Shown piece after piece: positions 1 through 9,059 of a DNA stretch of 64,000 nt. The stretch lies in the NCBI GenBank assembly GCA_021201295.1, contig JAJQFE010000077.1, positions 59,505 through 123,504 of the forward strand. The letters run 5' to 3'. The notes beneath the pieces were generated by a model. The model did not search any database, had not been told where the DNA came from, and saw only the letters and a list, made by a program, of their open reading frames with translations. The position numbers and the translations under genes are program-made. The DNA is from Tannerellaceae bacterium (GTDB lineage: Bacteria > Bacteroidota > Bacteroidia > Bacteroidales > Tannerellaceae). The stretch's first letter is position 1; each line of letters opens with the position of its first letter.

Positions 1-50
1 AAAAGAGGATAAGTTTTCCGGTAGAAACGGAGCTTCTCCTCTTTTATTTT
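1..50 (+). terminator. Intrinsic terminator of an upstream gene
   Basis: Positions 1-9 (AAAAGAGGA) pair perfectly with 37-45 (TCCTCTTTT), with a shorter inner stem TCCG/CGGA, and a T-rich tail follows to position 52. It sits 17 bases before the first ATG, so it most likely ends transcription of a gene left of the window. It could also attenuate the gene at 67. Confidence 0.7.
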
Positions 51-66
51 TTAATCGTACGATCCG

Positions 67-1530
67 ATGCATAAACTGTCAGTTCTTTTATTATTGTGTA
101 TAGCGCTATCTGCCTGCCTGCTGTTTTCCTGCAGTGACTGGGAGGATAATATATCCACCAATCCGGCTCACCAGCTAAGTTTCTCTGTAGATACAGTAGA
201 CTTTGATATGGTATTTACCACTATCGGTTCCGCTACCCGTGAATTTCTGATCTATAACCTGAACAGTAAACCGTTACATATCTCTTCCATCAGTATTGCC
301 AATCATGAGAACTCCGGTTTCCGGATCAATGTGGACGGACGCAAAGGAACGACATTCTCAGATATTACGATTTTAGAAAAAGATAGTATCTATGTCTTAG
401 TAGAAGTCACAGTGAATCCTACAGGAGAAAACCAGCCGATACTGATAGAAGATAAAATCAACTTTCTGACCAATGGTTTGACACAATCTGTGCAGTTAAA
501 AGCTTACGGACAGGATGCCCATCTCATCAAAGACGGTTACAGGTTTGCACAAGACACTTTCCTGACAGCAGAAAAACCTTATCTGATCTATGACAGTATA
601 GAGATTGCTGCCGGAACCACTGTGGAAATTGAAGCAGGGGCTACTTTCTATATGCATAACAAAGCCAAATGGTTAGTGGAAGGCAGACTGATAGCCCGGG
701 GTACAATGGCCTATCCTATCCTGTTCCGGGGCGACCGCCTGGATTATCTGGAAACTGACAGGTTATATGACCGCATACCCGGACAATGGGATGGCATTTA
801 TTTTTCTCCGGAAAGTTTTGAAAATGAACTGGATTACGTGATTATCCGTAATACGGTCGGTGGGGTAATGTGTGAAGAGTCCACACCGGACAGGCTCAAA
901 TTAACAATTACCAATTCCCAGTTGACCAACTCCGACCAATCCGTTTTACAAGCGATTAACTGCTTCATAGAGGTTGGAAACACGGAACTTTCCAACGCGG
1001 TGGAAGATGTGGTAGCGTTATATGGAGGAAAATATAATTTTACTCACTGCACCCTGGCTAATTATATGAATAGAAAAACACGTACCAGTGGTATGTATGC
1101 CTTATACCTGAGTAATTTTTATACGACTGTTAATGAGGAAAAAGTATTTCCGTTAGTAGAAAGCGTTTTTGAGAATTGCATTATTGATGGGAGTTTCTCA
1201 GATGAATTGGGAATTGAAAAGAAAGAAAATAGTACCTGTAATTATCAGTTTAATTATTGTACGATCAAATCGCCGGTAGAAGGCTCCGGATTTACTCATA
1301 TTCAGATAGGATCTCCGGCTTACCTGAATATGGGAAACCGGGATAATGATTATTATTTTGATTTCCGTTTAGCCGGTACGGATGAAGCAGAGCAGGGATA
1401 TGCGATTGGGAACGGAGACCCTGCCATAGCTGAAAAATATCCGTATGACCGCTACGGCGTCTACCGTTTGACAGACGGAAAAGCTCCGGATGTAGGCGCA
1501 TATGTATATGTCCCGCCAACCACTGACTAA
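67..1530 (+). CDS. Surface lipoprotein with beta-helix-like body, function unknown
   Basis: A 487-residue predicted lipoprotein. The N-terminus is hydrophobic and ends in a lipobox (LLFSC) with Cys22 as the lipidated residue, so the mature protein should be membrane-anchored. The body is rich in short beta-type segments; the middle (about residues 170-400) resembles the right-handed parallel beta-helix proteins common in Bacteroidales. I see no catalytic motif. The ATG at 67 is the only start that keeps the signal peptide. The endonuclease-fold gene follows after 12 bases on the same strand and the M23 peptidase after that, so the three are probably one envelope operon. The substrate is unknown; a carbohydrate- or matrix-binding role would be inference only. 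Confidence 0.75.
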   Translation: MHKLSVLLLLCIALSACLLFSCSDWEDNISTNPAHQLSFSVDTVDFDMVFTTIGSATREFLIYNLNSKPLHISSISIANHENSGFRINVDGRKGTTFSDITILEKDSIYVLVEVTVNPTGENQPILIEDKINFLTNGLTQSVQLKAYGQDAHLIKDGYRFAQDTFLTAEKPYLIYDSIEIAAGTTVEIEAGATFYMHNKAKWLVEGRLIARGTMAYPILFRGDRLDYLETDRLYDRIPGQWDGIYFSPESFENELDYVIIRNTVGGVMCEESTPDRLKLTITNSQLTNSDQSVLQAINCFIEVGNTELSNAVEDVVALYGGKYNFTHCTLANYMNRKTRTSGMYALYLSNFYTTVNEEKVFPLVESVFENCIIDGSFSDELGIEKKENSTCNYQFNYCTIKSPVEGSGFTHIQIGSPAYLNMGNRDNDYYFDFRLAGTDEAEQGYAIGNGDPAIAEKYPYDRYGVYRLTDGKAPDVGAYVYVPPTTD

Positions 1531-1542
1531 AAAATACTTCCT

Positions 1543-2610
1543 ATGACCTGCCAGACCTTAACCTTATTCCTGTTTCTCACCACCTGCTTCTGTTCTTCTG
1601 TGAATGGGCAGATCCCTTACCGGGTGATGTTCTATAATGTAGAGAATTTATTTGATACAGTCGATGATCCCCTGAAAGAAGACCAGGAATTCTTACCGAC
1701 AAGAAACTGGCGGTGGACTCCCAAACGGTATTACCACAAACTCCACCAGATTGCCAAAGTGATCCATGCCGCCGGGGAATGGGAAGCTCCGGCACTTATC
1801 GGATTGTGTGAAGTGGAAAATGATACCGTACTCCACCATCTGCTTACCCGTACCTCTCTCCGTCCACTAGATTATCGCTATTGCATCACGAATAGTCAGG
1901 ATCCCAGAGGTATGAATGTGGCTCTTTTATATCAACGGGATAAATTCCGGTACCTGGGCCATACAGGATACTCCGTGCGGTTTACAACCAAACGCAGAAG
2001 ACCCACCCGGGACATTCTGCATGCCTGGGGAGAAATCCTGTCAGGTGATACAGTAGATATCCTGGTCAATCATTTTCCTTCCAGATACGGAGGGGAAAAA
2101 GAAAGTGAAAAAGGACGTGCAGATGCAGCCCAGCTGTTAAAAACAGTGACAGACTCTTTATGCCGGGTCCGTAAAACACCCTGGATTCTTATTATGGGAG
2201 ATTTCAATGATGAACCACAGGATAAAAGTATCCGGGAAATTTTGCAAGCCTGTCCCCTGCCCTATTCATCCGAGCAGGTCTCTTTCCTGGAATTACCTCC
2301 TGACCGTTTATATAACCTGATCCCACAAAAAAGCAAACCAGGTGTTGCAGGGACACATAAATATCAGGGAGGATGGACCCAGTTAGACCAGATCATTATA
2401 AACGGAAGTTTTTTACAACCCACTGCTCCTGTTCAACGGGTACCCGGAAGCTGCCGGATCTTTGCACCGGATTTCCTTTTTATCCCCGACAAAACCTGGA
2501 AAGGGGTCAGACCTAAACGAACGTTTCACGGTTTCAGATATGAAGGCGGGTATAGTGACCACCTGCCTGTGATTACAGACTTTTTAGTATATTTGTCTTC
2601 CCAACCATAA
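1543..2610 (+). CDS. Secreted endonuclease/exonuclease/phosphatase family protein
   Basis: A 355-residue protein of the DNase I-like fold. It has a cleavable-type signal peptide (about residues 1-22), so it should act in the periplasm or outside the cell. Family motifs are visible in order: NVENLFD (residues 32-38), CEVEND with the metal-binding Glu (about 90), GDFND (about 217) and the C-terminal SDHLP (338-342) carrying the catalytic Asp-His. These fit a Mg-dependent phosphodiesterase or phosphatase; whether the substrate is nucleic acid, a sugar phosphate or a phospholipid cannot be read from sequence. It lies 12 bases after the lipoprotein gene and 21 before the M23 peptidase. Confidence 0.87.
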   Translation: MTCQTLTLFLFLTTCFCSSVNGQIPYRVMFYNVENLFDTVDDPLKEDQEFLPTRNWRWTPKRYYHKLHQIAKVIHAAGEWEAPALIGLCEVENDTVLHHLLTRTSLRPLDYRYCITNSQDPRGMNVALLYQRDKFRYLGHTGYSVRFTTKRRRPTRDILHAWGEILSGDTVDILVNHFPSRYGGEKESEKGRADAAQLLKTVTDSLCRVRKTPWILIMGDFNDEPQDKSIREILQACPLPYSSEQVSFLELPPDRLYNLIPQKSKPGVAGTHKYQGGWTQLDQIIINGSFLQPTAPVQRVPGSCRIFAPDFLFIPDKTWKGVRPKRTFHGFRYEGGYSDHLPVITDFLVYLSSQP

Positions 2611-2631
2611 TCTGATAATATATCCGTACAC

Positions 2632-4317
2632 ATGCGCAATTACATAGTATCTGTCTTTTCACTGCTTCTTTGGCTACATCCGTTTGTCTTACAGGCACAG
2701 GAGCTGGGAAATCCGTTTGACTTTCCTATTTTGTTAAGTGGAAACTTCGGAGAGCTAAGGAGTAACCATTTTCATTCTGGTATAGACTTCAAAACCCAGG
2801 GAGTGGAAGGTAAACCTGTCCATGCGGTTCAGGAGGGATATATTTCCCGGATCGGGGTCAGTCCCTGGGGATATGGGAATGTTCTCTATATAGATCATCC
2901 GGATGGAACAACCACGGTATACGGACATTTACAAAAGTTTGCAGAACCCGTGGCAGCGTACGTAAAAGACCAACAATACCAACAGGAGACATTTACCATC
3001 CAATTATATCCGGAACCCGGACACTTTCCGGTTCAGCAAGGTGAAGTAATCGCCCTGGGAGGTAATTCCGGCAGTTCCGGTGGGCCTCACCTGCATTTTG
3101 AAGTCCGGGATACGGAATCTGAGGAAGTGTTAGACCCACTTCTTTACTATAAAGACAGAATCAAGGATACCCGCCCCCCCGGAATAGAGGGGATCATGAT
3201 CTATCCGATGGAAGGGAAAGGAATGGTTAACCGGAAACCCCAGAAACAGGAAGTCAAACCGGTAACCGGAAAAAACGGAAAGCTTACCATTCCGACCCGG
3301 ATAGAAGCCTGGGGAGAGATCGGAGTAGGGGTAAAAGCCTATGATTATATGGATAACACCACGAATATTTACGGAGTAAAAGAGATTACCCTGCAGGTAG
3401 ATGGGGAAACGATATTCCATAGTGATATCCATGCATTCGCACTCCATGAAACCCGTTACCTGAATAGCTTCACGGATTATGAAGAATGGAGGAATAAGCG
3501 CTCTTTTTATATGAAAAGTTTCCTGGATCCCGGTAACCGCCTTCATTTCATTGAAAGCCTGAACCGGGGTATCATCCGTATAGATGAGGAAAGGGAATAC
3601 CCATTCACGTACAGTTTAAAAGACGCGTATGGAAATACAACCGAATTATATTTCACGGTCCATGGAAAAGAAACACGGATCGAACAACCGGACATCACGA
3701 ATGACCTTTTCTTTTACTGGAATAGTGAAAACCGTTTCGGTGCAAAAGGCATCCGGCTCTTTATTCCACGGGGAAATCTATACAATAATTTGTTTTTCCA
3801 TTACAGTGTGAAAGGAGATACCACCGCTTTAGCCGCTACCCATACCCTCCATAACCGGCCTGTTCCTTTCCATCAGGCTGCCCAGCTGTCCTTACGTATA
3901 CAAAAAGACACCCTGAAAAATAAAAACCAGTACGGGATGGTCAGAATACAGAACGGACGTCCCACCTGGATAGGAGGAGAATACCGGAATGGCTGGCTGG
4001 ATACAGAAATCAGAGAACTGGGAACCTATTCAATCTGCCAGGATACGAAAGCCCCGGTAATCACTCCGGTCCATCAGCAAAAATGGATCAGCAGCCGTAC
4101 CTTCACCTTCCGTATCTCCGACAATTTAAGTGGTGTAAAGACCTACCGGGGAGAAATAGACGGACAATATGTACTCTTTGAATTGGATGGAAAAAAAGGC
4201 CTGCTCTCCTATACTTTTGACAAAGACCGGCTCGAAAAAGGAAGTCACGAACTGAGGCTTACCGTGAGGGACGCCTGTGGAAACGAGTCTGTCTTTACTT
4301 ATCCTTTTTCATGGTAA
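2632..4317 (+). CDS. Secreted M23 (LytM-type) metallopeptidase
   Basis: A 561-residue exported protein with a signal peptide ending near AQA (residues 20-23). The LytM zinc site is complete: HxxxD at His48-Asp52, a GHL motif near 99, and HLHFEV with His153 and His155. Such enzymes cut peptide cross-links in peptidoglycan. The peptidase domain is N-terminal, and the remaining 400 residues form a beta-rich extension with an Ig-like segment near the end, probably for binding or positioning. It is the last gene of a three-gene same-strand run. A pyrophosphate-scale match to a specific hydrolase cannot be made, so I give no gene symbol. Confidence 0.9.
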   Translation: MRNYIVSVFSLLLWLHPFVLQAQELGNPFDFPILLSGNFGELRSNHFHSGIDFKTQGVEGKPVHAVQEGYISRIGVSPWGYGNVLYIDHPDGTTTVYGHLQKFAEPVAAYVKDQQYQQETFTIQLYPEPGHFPVQQGEVIALGGNSGSSGGPHLHFEVRDTESEEVLDPLLYYKDRIKDTRPPGIEGIMIYPMEGKGMVNRKPQKQEVKPVTGKNGKLTIPTRIEAWGEIGVGVKAYDYMDNTTNIYGVKEITLQVDGETIFHSDIHAFALHETRYLNSFTDYEEWRNKRSFYMKSFLDPGNRLHFIESLNRGIIRIDEEREYPFTYSLKDAYGNTTELYFTVHGKETRIEQPDITNDLFFYWNSENRFGAKGIRLFIPRGNLYNNLFFHYSVKGDTTALAATHTLHNRPVPFHQAAQLSLRIQKDTLKNKNQYGMVRIQNGRPTWIGGEYRNGWLDTEIRELGTYSICQDTKAPVITPVHQQKWISSRTFTFRISDNLSGVKTYRGEIDGQYVLFELDGKKGLLSYTFDKDRLEKGSHELRLTVRDACGNESVFTYPFSW

Positions 4318-4332
4318 AAAACAACGCAAAGA

Positions 4333-4363
4333 TTTGTATAAAATAATTAATTCCATACATTTG
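4333..4363 (+). promoter_or_regulatory. Bacteroidetes-type promoter for the phosphohexomutase gene
   Basis: A -33 TTTG (4333-4336) is followed after 19 bases by a -7 TACATTTG (4356-4363), matching the TTTG / TAnnTTTG consensus of Bacteroides sigma-ABfr promoters. The predicted start leaves a leader of about 50 bases before the ATG at 4420. Confidence 0.75.
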
Positions 4364-4419
4364 CTTTTAGTAGCTAAATGTAATTACGAGAGTGCACAAA
4401 ACGAATTAATATAAGTAAT

Positions 4420-6168
4420 ATGGAAAATAATGAATTATTGGAAATGGTAAGAAATAAGGCACAGGGCTGGCTTACCAAAAGTTATGACGAAGACACACGT
4501 AAACAGGTACAAGCACTGTTGGATAATGAAGATCCGACTGATTTAATTGAAGCTTTCTATAAAGACCTTGAATTCGGTACAGGGGGTCTACGCGGGATCA
4601 TGGGTGTAGGATCTAACCGGATGAATATTTATACCGTAGGTGCAGCCACGCAGGGATTATCCAATTATCTGAACAAAGAATTCAGCCATTTAGACCAGAT
4701 CAAAGTAGTGATCGGACATGATTGCAGAAACAACAGCCGTAAATTCGCAGAAATATCCGCTGATATCTTCTCTGCGAATGGCATTAAAGTATATTTATTT
4801 GAAGATTTGCGTCCAACCCCGGAAATGTCTTATACGATCCGTAAATTAGGATGCCAGAGCGGTATTATCCTTACCGCGTCACACAATCCGAAAGAATACA
4901 ACGGATACAAAGCCTACTGGGATGACGGGGCACAAATGATCGCACCCCATGACCGGAACACCATTGCAGAAGTCAATAAGATCCGGAATGCCAGTAAAAT
5001 TAAATTCAAAGGGAATAAAGCACTGATCGAAATTATCGGCAAAGAAATAGATGAACAATATATCCGGGATCTGACTACCATTTCTTTATCACCGGAAGCG
5101 ATTCAGCGCCACCACGATATGAAGATTGTCTATACGCCTATCCATGGTACAGGAGTTAAATTAGTTCCTGAAACCCTGAAAGCCTACGGATTTACAAATA
5201 TTATCCATGTACCCGAACAGGATGTGGTAAGCGGGGATTTCCCAACCGTAGTATCTCCGAACCCGGAAGAACCGGCAGCATTGGCTATGGCAGTGGAAAA
5301 AGCAAAAGAAACAGATGCAGAACTGGTCATGGCTTCCGATCCGGATGCGGACCGTGTAGGAGCGGCCATTAAAAATAATGAAGGAGAATGGGTACTGATC
5401 AATGGAAACCAGACCTGTATGCTGTATATCTATTACCTCATCACCCGCTGGAAAGAATCAGGCAAAATAGAAGGTAAGGAATACATTGTGAAAACCATCG
5501 TTACAACGGAACTGATCCGGACCATTGCTGAAAAGAACGGGGTGGAAATGTACGACGTATATACCGGATTCAAATGGATTGCCGACGTTATGCGGAAAAA
5601 TGAAGGAAAAAAATCCTACATCGGTGGTGGTGAAGAAAGCTATGGATTCCTGGCAGAAGATTTCGTCCGCGATAAAGATGCAGTATCCGCCTGTGCCCTG
5701 TTAGCAGAAATTGCAGCCTGGGCAAAAGACCAGGGATTAACCCTGTATCAATTGCTGCAACGAATCTACGTAGAATACGGATTCTCAAAAGAAGTAGGTA
5801 TTTTCGTAGTAAAAAAAGGAAAAAGCGGAGCAGAAGAAATAGAAGCCATGATGAAAAATTTCCGTGAAAATCCATTGAAAGAGATTGCCGGATCCAACGT
5901 GACTTACTTCTATGACTATGCCTCCCTGAAAGGATTAAGCTATGCAGACAATGAAACGTTAACGCTGGATATGCCCACCACGTCTAATGTGCTTCAATTC
6001 TATACGGAAGACAATACAAAAGTATCCATCCGTCCTTCCGGTACAGAACCCAAGATCAAGTTCTATTGCGAAGTTCACTCAAAAGTTAATAGCATAGAAG
6101 ACCTTCCGGCCGCAGAAAAAGCAGCAGAAGAAAAGATCAACCAGATCAAAGCCTCCTTAGGCATCTGA
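4420..6168 (+). CDS. Phospho-sugar mutase (phosphoglucomutase/phosphomannomutase family)
   Basis: A 582-residue cytoplasmic enzyme of the alpha-D-phosphohexomutase superfamily that interconverts hexose 1- and 6-phosphates, probably glucose or mannose phosphates. All four family motifs are present: phosphoserine loop TASHNP (152-157, Ser154), metal loop DPDADR (about 308-313), sugar loop GGEESYG (about 406) and phosphate loop RPSGTEPK (about 541). The length suits the long Bacteroidetes/Firmicutes PgcA-like branch. It has its own promoter upstream and a strong terminator after the stop, so it is probably monocistronic. It links glycolysis to glycogen and cell-surface sugar synthesis; glycogen genes are also present at 41-45 kb. 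PgcA and ManB cannot be told apart here. Confidence 0.93.
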   Translation: MENNELLEMVRNKAQGWLTKSYDEDTRKQVQALLDNEDPTDLIEAFYKDLEFGTGGLRGIMGVGSNRMNIYTVGAATQGLSNYLNKEFSHLDQIKVVIGHDCRNNSRKFAEISADIFSANGIKVYLFEDLRPTPEMSYTIRKLGCQSGIILTASHNPKEYNGYKAYWDDGAQMIAPHDRNTIAEVNKIRNASKIKFKGNKALIEIIGKEIDEQYIRDLTTISLSPEAIQRHHDMKIVYTPIHGTGVKLVPETLKAYGFTNIIHVPEQDVVSGDFPTVVSPNPEEPAALAMAVEKAKETDAELVMASDPDADRVGAAIKNNEGEWVLINGNQTCMLYIYYLITRWKESGKIEGKEYIVKTIVTTELIRTIAEKNGVEMYDVYTGFKWIADVMRKNEGKKSYIGGGEESYGFLAEDFVRDKDAVSACALLAEIAAWAKDQGLTLYQLLQRIYVEYGFSKEVGIFVVKKGKSGAEEIEAMMKNFRENPLKEIAGSNVTYFYDYASLKGLSYADNETLTLDMPTTSNVLQFYTEDNTKVSIRPSGTEPKIKFYCEVHSKVNSIEDLPAAEKAAEEKINQIKASLGI

Positions 6169-6187
6169 TCTGCCTAACAGTATATAC

Positions 6188-6230
6188 AAAAACAGCCTCA
6201 TCAGGAAAGATCCTTTTGAGGCTGTTTTTT
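6188..6230 (+). terminator. Terminator between mutase and fucosidase genes
   Basis: AAAAACAGCCTCA (6188-6200) pairs with TGAGGCTGTTTTT (6217-6229), loop of 16. Both flanks are A/T runs, so it can serve the convergent genes on both strands. Confidence 0.85.
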
Positions 6231-6248
6231 AGTAGTATCAAACGAGGA

Positions 6249-8339
6249 TTATTTAGTAAATACTCCTATTTCTGCAATTGTATAGGGCTGATTATCGGAA
6301 ACACCTTCCACAGGTTCCAACCTGATCAACCAGGAAGGAACAGGTTCTTCCCAATACACCTCCTGTTTAACCGGATTATTTTTTATATTATTAAACAAAG
6401 CGCTGTTTTTTATAGTCCTCCAGGTGGTTCCATCTTCACTGACAGAAAAATGGTAACGGCTGATAGGATTGGCAGACGGATGATTTACCGGAACATAGTA
6501 AAAGCCTGTAATCCGTACCACCTCACCCAGGTCAATGATCAACGGGTCACTCTCCTGCGGAAGGGTAGCAACAGATCCGGCATTCCCATCTATCAATAAA
6601 TCCATGTGTTCTATGACAGGAGAAACAACCGTCCATTTAGCAGCTGAAAGATCAAAATCCCCAGTCACCACTTCACTCACCTGTTCTCCGTTGTTAACAG
6701 TAGCCATAGCTTTCACCGTCCCTACTCCTTCCAGCAGGAACGGTTGCCGGTATCTGGGTTAAGCAGTCGTCGGGATCGTACCATCTGTGGTATAGTGAAT
6801 CACCGGGTCAGGAGAAGCACAGGATAAAGTAACATACCCTTCCTTATCACGCAGGATCGCAGGAGCAGATAAAAACTCCGGAGCCTGATATATCTCCAGG
6901 GTATTCAAAAGCGGACAAGCCAGTGATTCTTCAATACGAACCCGGATCTTTTGCGTGGTAACCATGGGAAAACGAAGAATACGTTTATACCCGATGGTAG
7001 TAGCTTCAGTTAGCAATACCCAGTCATTGAGGCCATCTTCCCAATAGTCTACTGCAAACCGGGCAACCCTTTGTCCCAACGGAATATATTCCTGTAAAAG
7101 CAACCGGTTAAACGTCTGTTTCTGACGTAACGTAATCTCCAGGGAAGCAGTTAACTCCCGGTCATGGGTGGCCCAGTAAGAATCATACACTCCGTTGAAC
7201 AGGTTTTCCGGAGCATAGGCAGAAGTATTCCCGCGGACAGCAGAAGCCCGGATAGTAGCCCCTGCAGCCAGATTCTCTGCAAAACTTTCCTCCCTCAGCC
7301 TTTTGAACTCCATCAGCCGCGTAGAGTCCCGGGGATGAATCCTGCCTGTCCGGTCAGGAGGTACATTCAAAAGCAGATTAGAATTTCGTCCGATAGACGT
7401 ATAGAAGATATCCATCAGCTGTTCCACACTTTTTACTTTATCATCCGTATCCGGACTGTAAAACCATCCCGGACGGATAGAAACATCTGTTTCAGCAGGA
7501 ACCCAGGCTTCCCCACCCCTGTTTCCCTGATTCAGGGTATCTACCGGAGGAGCACCTGATCCCGGCTCAAAACCTGTAATATTTAAAGTAGACCAATTGG
7601 TTTCCCCGGCCATTCCCTGTTCATTTCCCATCCAGCGGCAACCGGGACCTACATCACTGAATATGATAGCCTGCGGCTGGTTACGATAAACCGTTTCATG
7701 AAAAAGATCCCAGTCATAGACCTGTTTCTTACCTGCATGTCCTTCTCCGTTTGCCCCGTCAAACCATTGTTCAAAAATAGGGCCATAACCCATCAGGACT
7801 TCATTCAACGTATTAGCAAACACCTGATTATATTCCGGAGTACCATATGCCGGATGATTCTGATCCCACGGGGAAAGATACACCCCAAACTTCAAACCAT
7901 ATTCCTTACAGGCTTCGGAAAGTTCCTTCAACACATCCCCTTTGCCCTCTTTCCATAAACTTTCACGGACCGTATGGGTACTATATTCACTGGGCCATAA
8001 ACAAAAACCATCATGATGCTTAGCGGTAATAATGATCCCGGTCATACCGGCAGCCTGGGCAGTAGCCGCCCATTGCCGGCAATCCAAACCGGTCGGATAA
8101 AAGACGTTCGGGTCCTCTTCCCCATTCCCCCACTCTACGTTAGTAAACGTATTAGGACCAAAATGGGCAAACATATAATATTCCATTTTCTGCCACTCCA
8201 TCTGATATTCACCGGGAATAGCACCAAAAGGTTCCGGAGGGGATACCTGTTGTTCACAGGCAGCAAAGAATCCACCCATTACGATAGCAGTAGCCAGATA
8301 ACAGGATGTAAGATAAGCAGGCGTTATGTTCATTTCCAA
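6249..8339 (-). pseudogene. GH29 alpha-L-fucosidase lipoprotein interrupted by an in-frame TAA
   Basis: The reading frame encodes an exported lipoprotein (lipobox FFAAC, Cys28) with a GH29 catalytic domain. The nucleophile motif WFDG lies at residues 192-195 (Asp194), and the HHDGF substrate motif near 108-112. A galactose-binding-like (F5/8 type C) domain and the start of a chitobiase/FN3-like domain (TTDGT) follow. At 6759-6761 the frame meets TAA after 526 codons. Beyond it the same frame stays open for another 170 codons to 6249 and continues the homologous sequence (PRYRQPF, then VKAMA, then a second carbohydrate-binding module). This is a nonsense change, not a gene end; TCA (Ser) to TAA would explain it. 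The catalytic part could still be made and be active without its C-terminal module. The family removes terminal fucose from host glycans. Confidence 0.9.
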
Positions 8340-8369
8340 CGTTTTTAATGTGTAAAGATTCTATCTATA

Positions 8370-8377
8370 CAAAGATA
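8370..8377 (-). promoter_or_regulatory. Possible -7 element of the fucosidase gene
   Basis: On the minus strand the sequence reads TATCTTTG, a match to TAnnTTTG, about 30 bases before the fucosidase ATG. I see no clear -33 TTTG. The element lies within a small inverted repeat (CTATC...GATAG, 8361-8377). Confidence 0.4.
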
Positions 8378-8471
8378 GAAAACCTCTCCCACCTACCCTC
8401 CATCCGGAGTGAAAGAATACTGTTTTTGATGAAAAAATACACAAAATTATTTCTTACTTCAAATTTATTTG

Positions 8472-8479
8472 TACATTTG
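8472..8479 (+). promoter_or_regulatory. -7 element of the tRNA-Pro gene
   Basis: TACATTTG matches the Bacteroidetes -7 consensus and ends 16 bases before the tRNA 5' end. The -33 region is A/T-rich without a clear TTTG. Confidence 0.6.
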
Positions 8480-8495
8480 CAGCCGTACTGAAAAA

Positions 8496-8568
8496 CGGGA
8501 TGTAGCACAGTTGGTAGCGCGCCACGTTCGGGACGTGGAGGTCGGACGTTCGAGTCGTCTCATCCCGA
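8496..8568 (+). tRNA. tRNA-Pro (anticodon CGG)
   Basis: A full cloverleaf can be drawn. The acceptor stem is CGGGATG/CATCCCG with discriminator A; the D arm is GCAC/GCGC; the anticodon stem is CCACG/CGTGG around the loop TTCGGGA, giving anticodon CGG; the T arm is GGACG/CGTCT around TTCGAGT. CCA is not encoded. The anticodon CGG reads the proline codon CCG. A strong terminator follows at once, so it is a single-tRNA unit. Confidence 0.93.
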
Positions 8569-8579
8569 CTACATCAAGT

Positions 8580-8618
8580 AAAGGCTAAATGATTTAATAA
8601 TCGTTTAGCCTTTTTTAG
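8580..8618 (+). terminator. Terminator after tRNA-Pro
   Basis: AAAGGCTAAATGATT pairs with AATCGTTTAGCCTTT (one G-T pair), followed by a T run. It lies 11 bases after the tRNA. Confidence 0.85.
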
Positions 8619-8632
8619 TCTGTCACAAAAAA

Positions 8633-8690
8633 GGGTACACCCACTTGAAGAAAAGGGTGCACCGGATGAAGCAAACGGGTGCACCCTTTT
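8633..8690 (+). repeat. Three GGGTGCACCC-type palindromes
   Basis: Three closely spaced copies of a 10-bp motif: GGGTACACCC (8633-8642, one change), GGGTGCACC (8655-8663) and GGGTGCACCC (8677-8686, fully self-complementary). The second and third also pair with each other, as AAAAGGGTGCACC with GGGTGCACCCTTTT, and a T run follows, so the pair can fold into a terminator-like hairpin. No gene is attached. It looks like a small intergenic palindromic repeat element. Confidence 0.7.
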
Positions 8691-8749
8691 TTAGCAAACA
8701 AAAGCCCACTGTATTACTACAGGAACCCGGAAAGCTGAATGTGTCAGCA

Positions 8750-8930
8750 TCAATTTATGGATAACCCATTGGCTGTTTCCTCTATATCCTTACTTAAATC
8801 CAGGAATGCCCTTTGTAAAACACTGATTTTCTGTGGGGTAAATCGGCTTTCTTTTCCATTTACCACAAAATTGTTAATTCGCTGGCTTAACCAGGAATGG
8901 CTTTTACCAAAGTATTTTTTTCTATTCTAC
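8750..8930 (-). pseudogene. C-terminal remnant of a DUF5053-like protein
   Basis: Reading the minus strand down to the TGA at 8750-8752 gives about 55 residues that resemble the C-terminal half of DUF5053 proteins: KYFGKSHSWLSQRINN, then VVNGKESRFTP, then LDLSKDIEETANGL. In the same frame TAG and TGA stops lie just before KKYFGKS, and there is no start codon, so only the conserved tail survives. No other frame restores the N-terminal half. DUF5053 proteins are small Bacteroidales proteins of unknown role, often in accessory regions. The assignment rests on remembered family pattern (KS-WLYQRINGxxVNGK-like), so it is moderate. Confidence 0.5.
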
Positions 8931-9059
8931 TTTATAAAAAGTCACTGCCAGCCTTAAACAGGTTCCCTGAGAATAATTCCGGATAAAAATCAAATCCAAT
9001 ATAAAAACTGTTATATATTCACACACTGAAATAGAACATTGATTCACAAACAGAAATCT

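Noticed and set aside
8739..8957. Plus-strand ORF of 72 codons
   Set aside because: It is antisense to the DUF5053-like remnant and has no family features; the minus-strand reading gives recognisable sequence.
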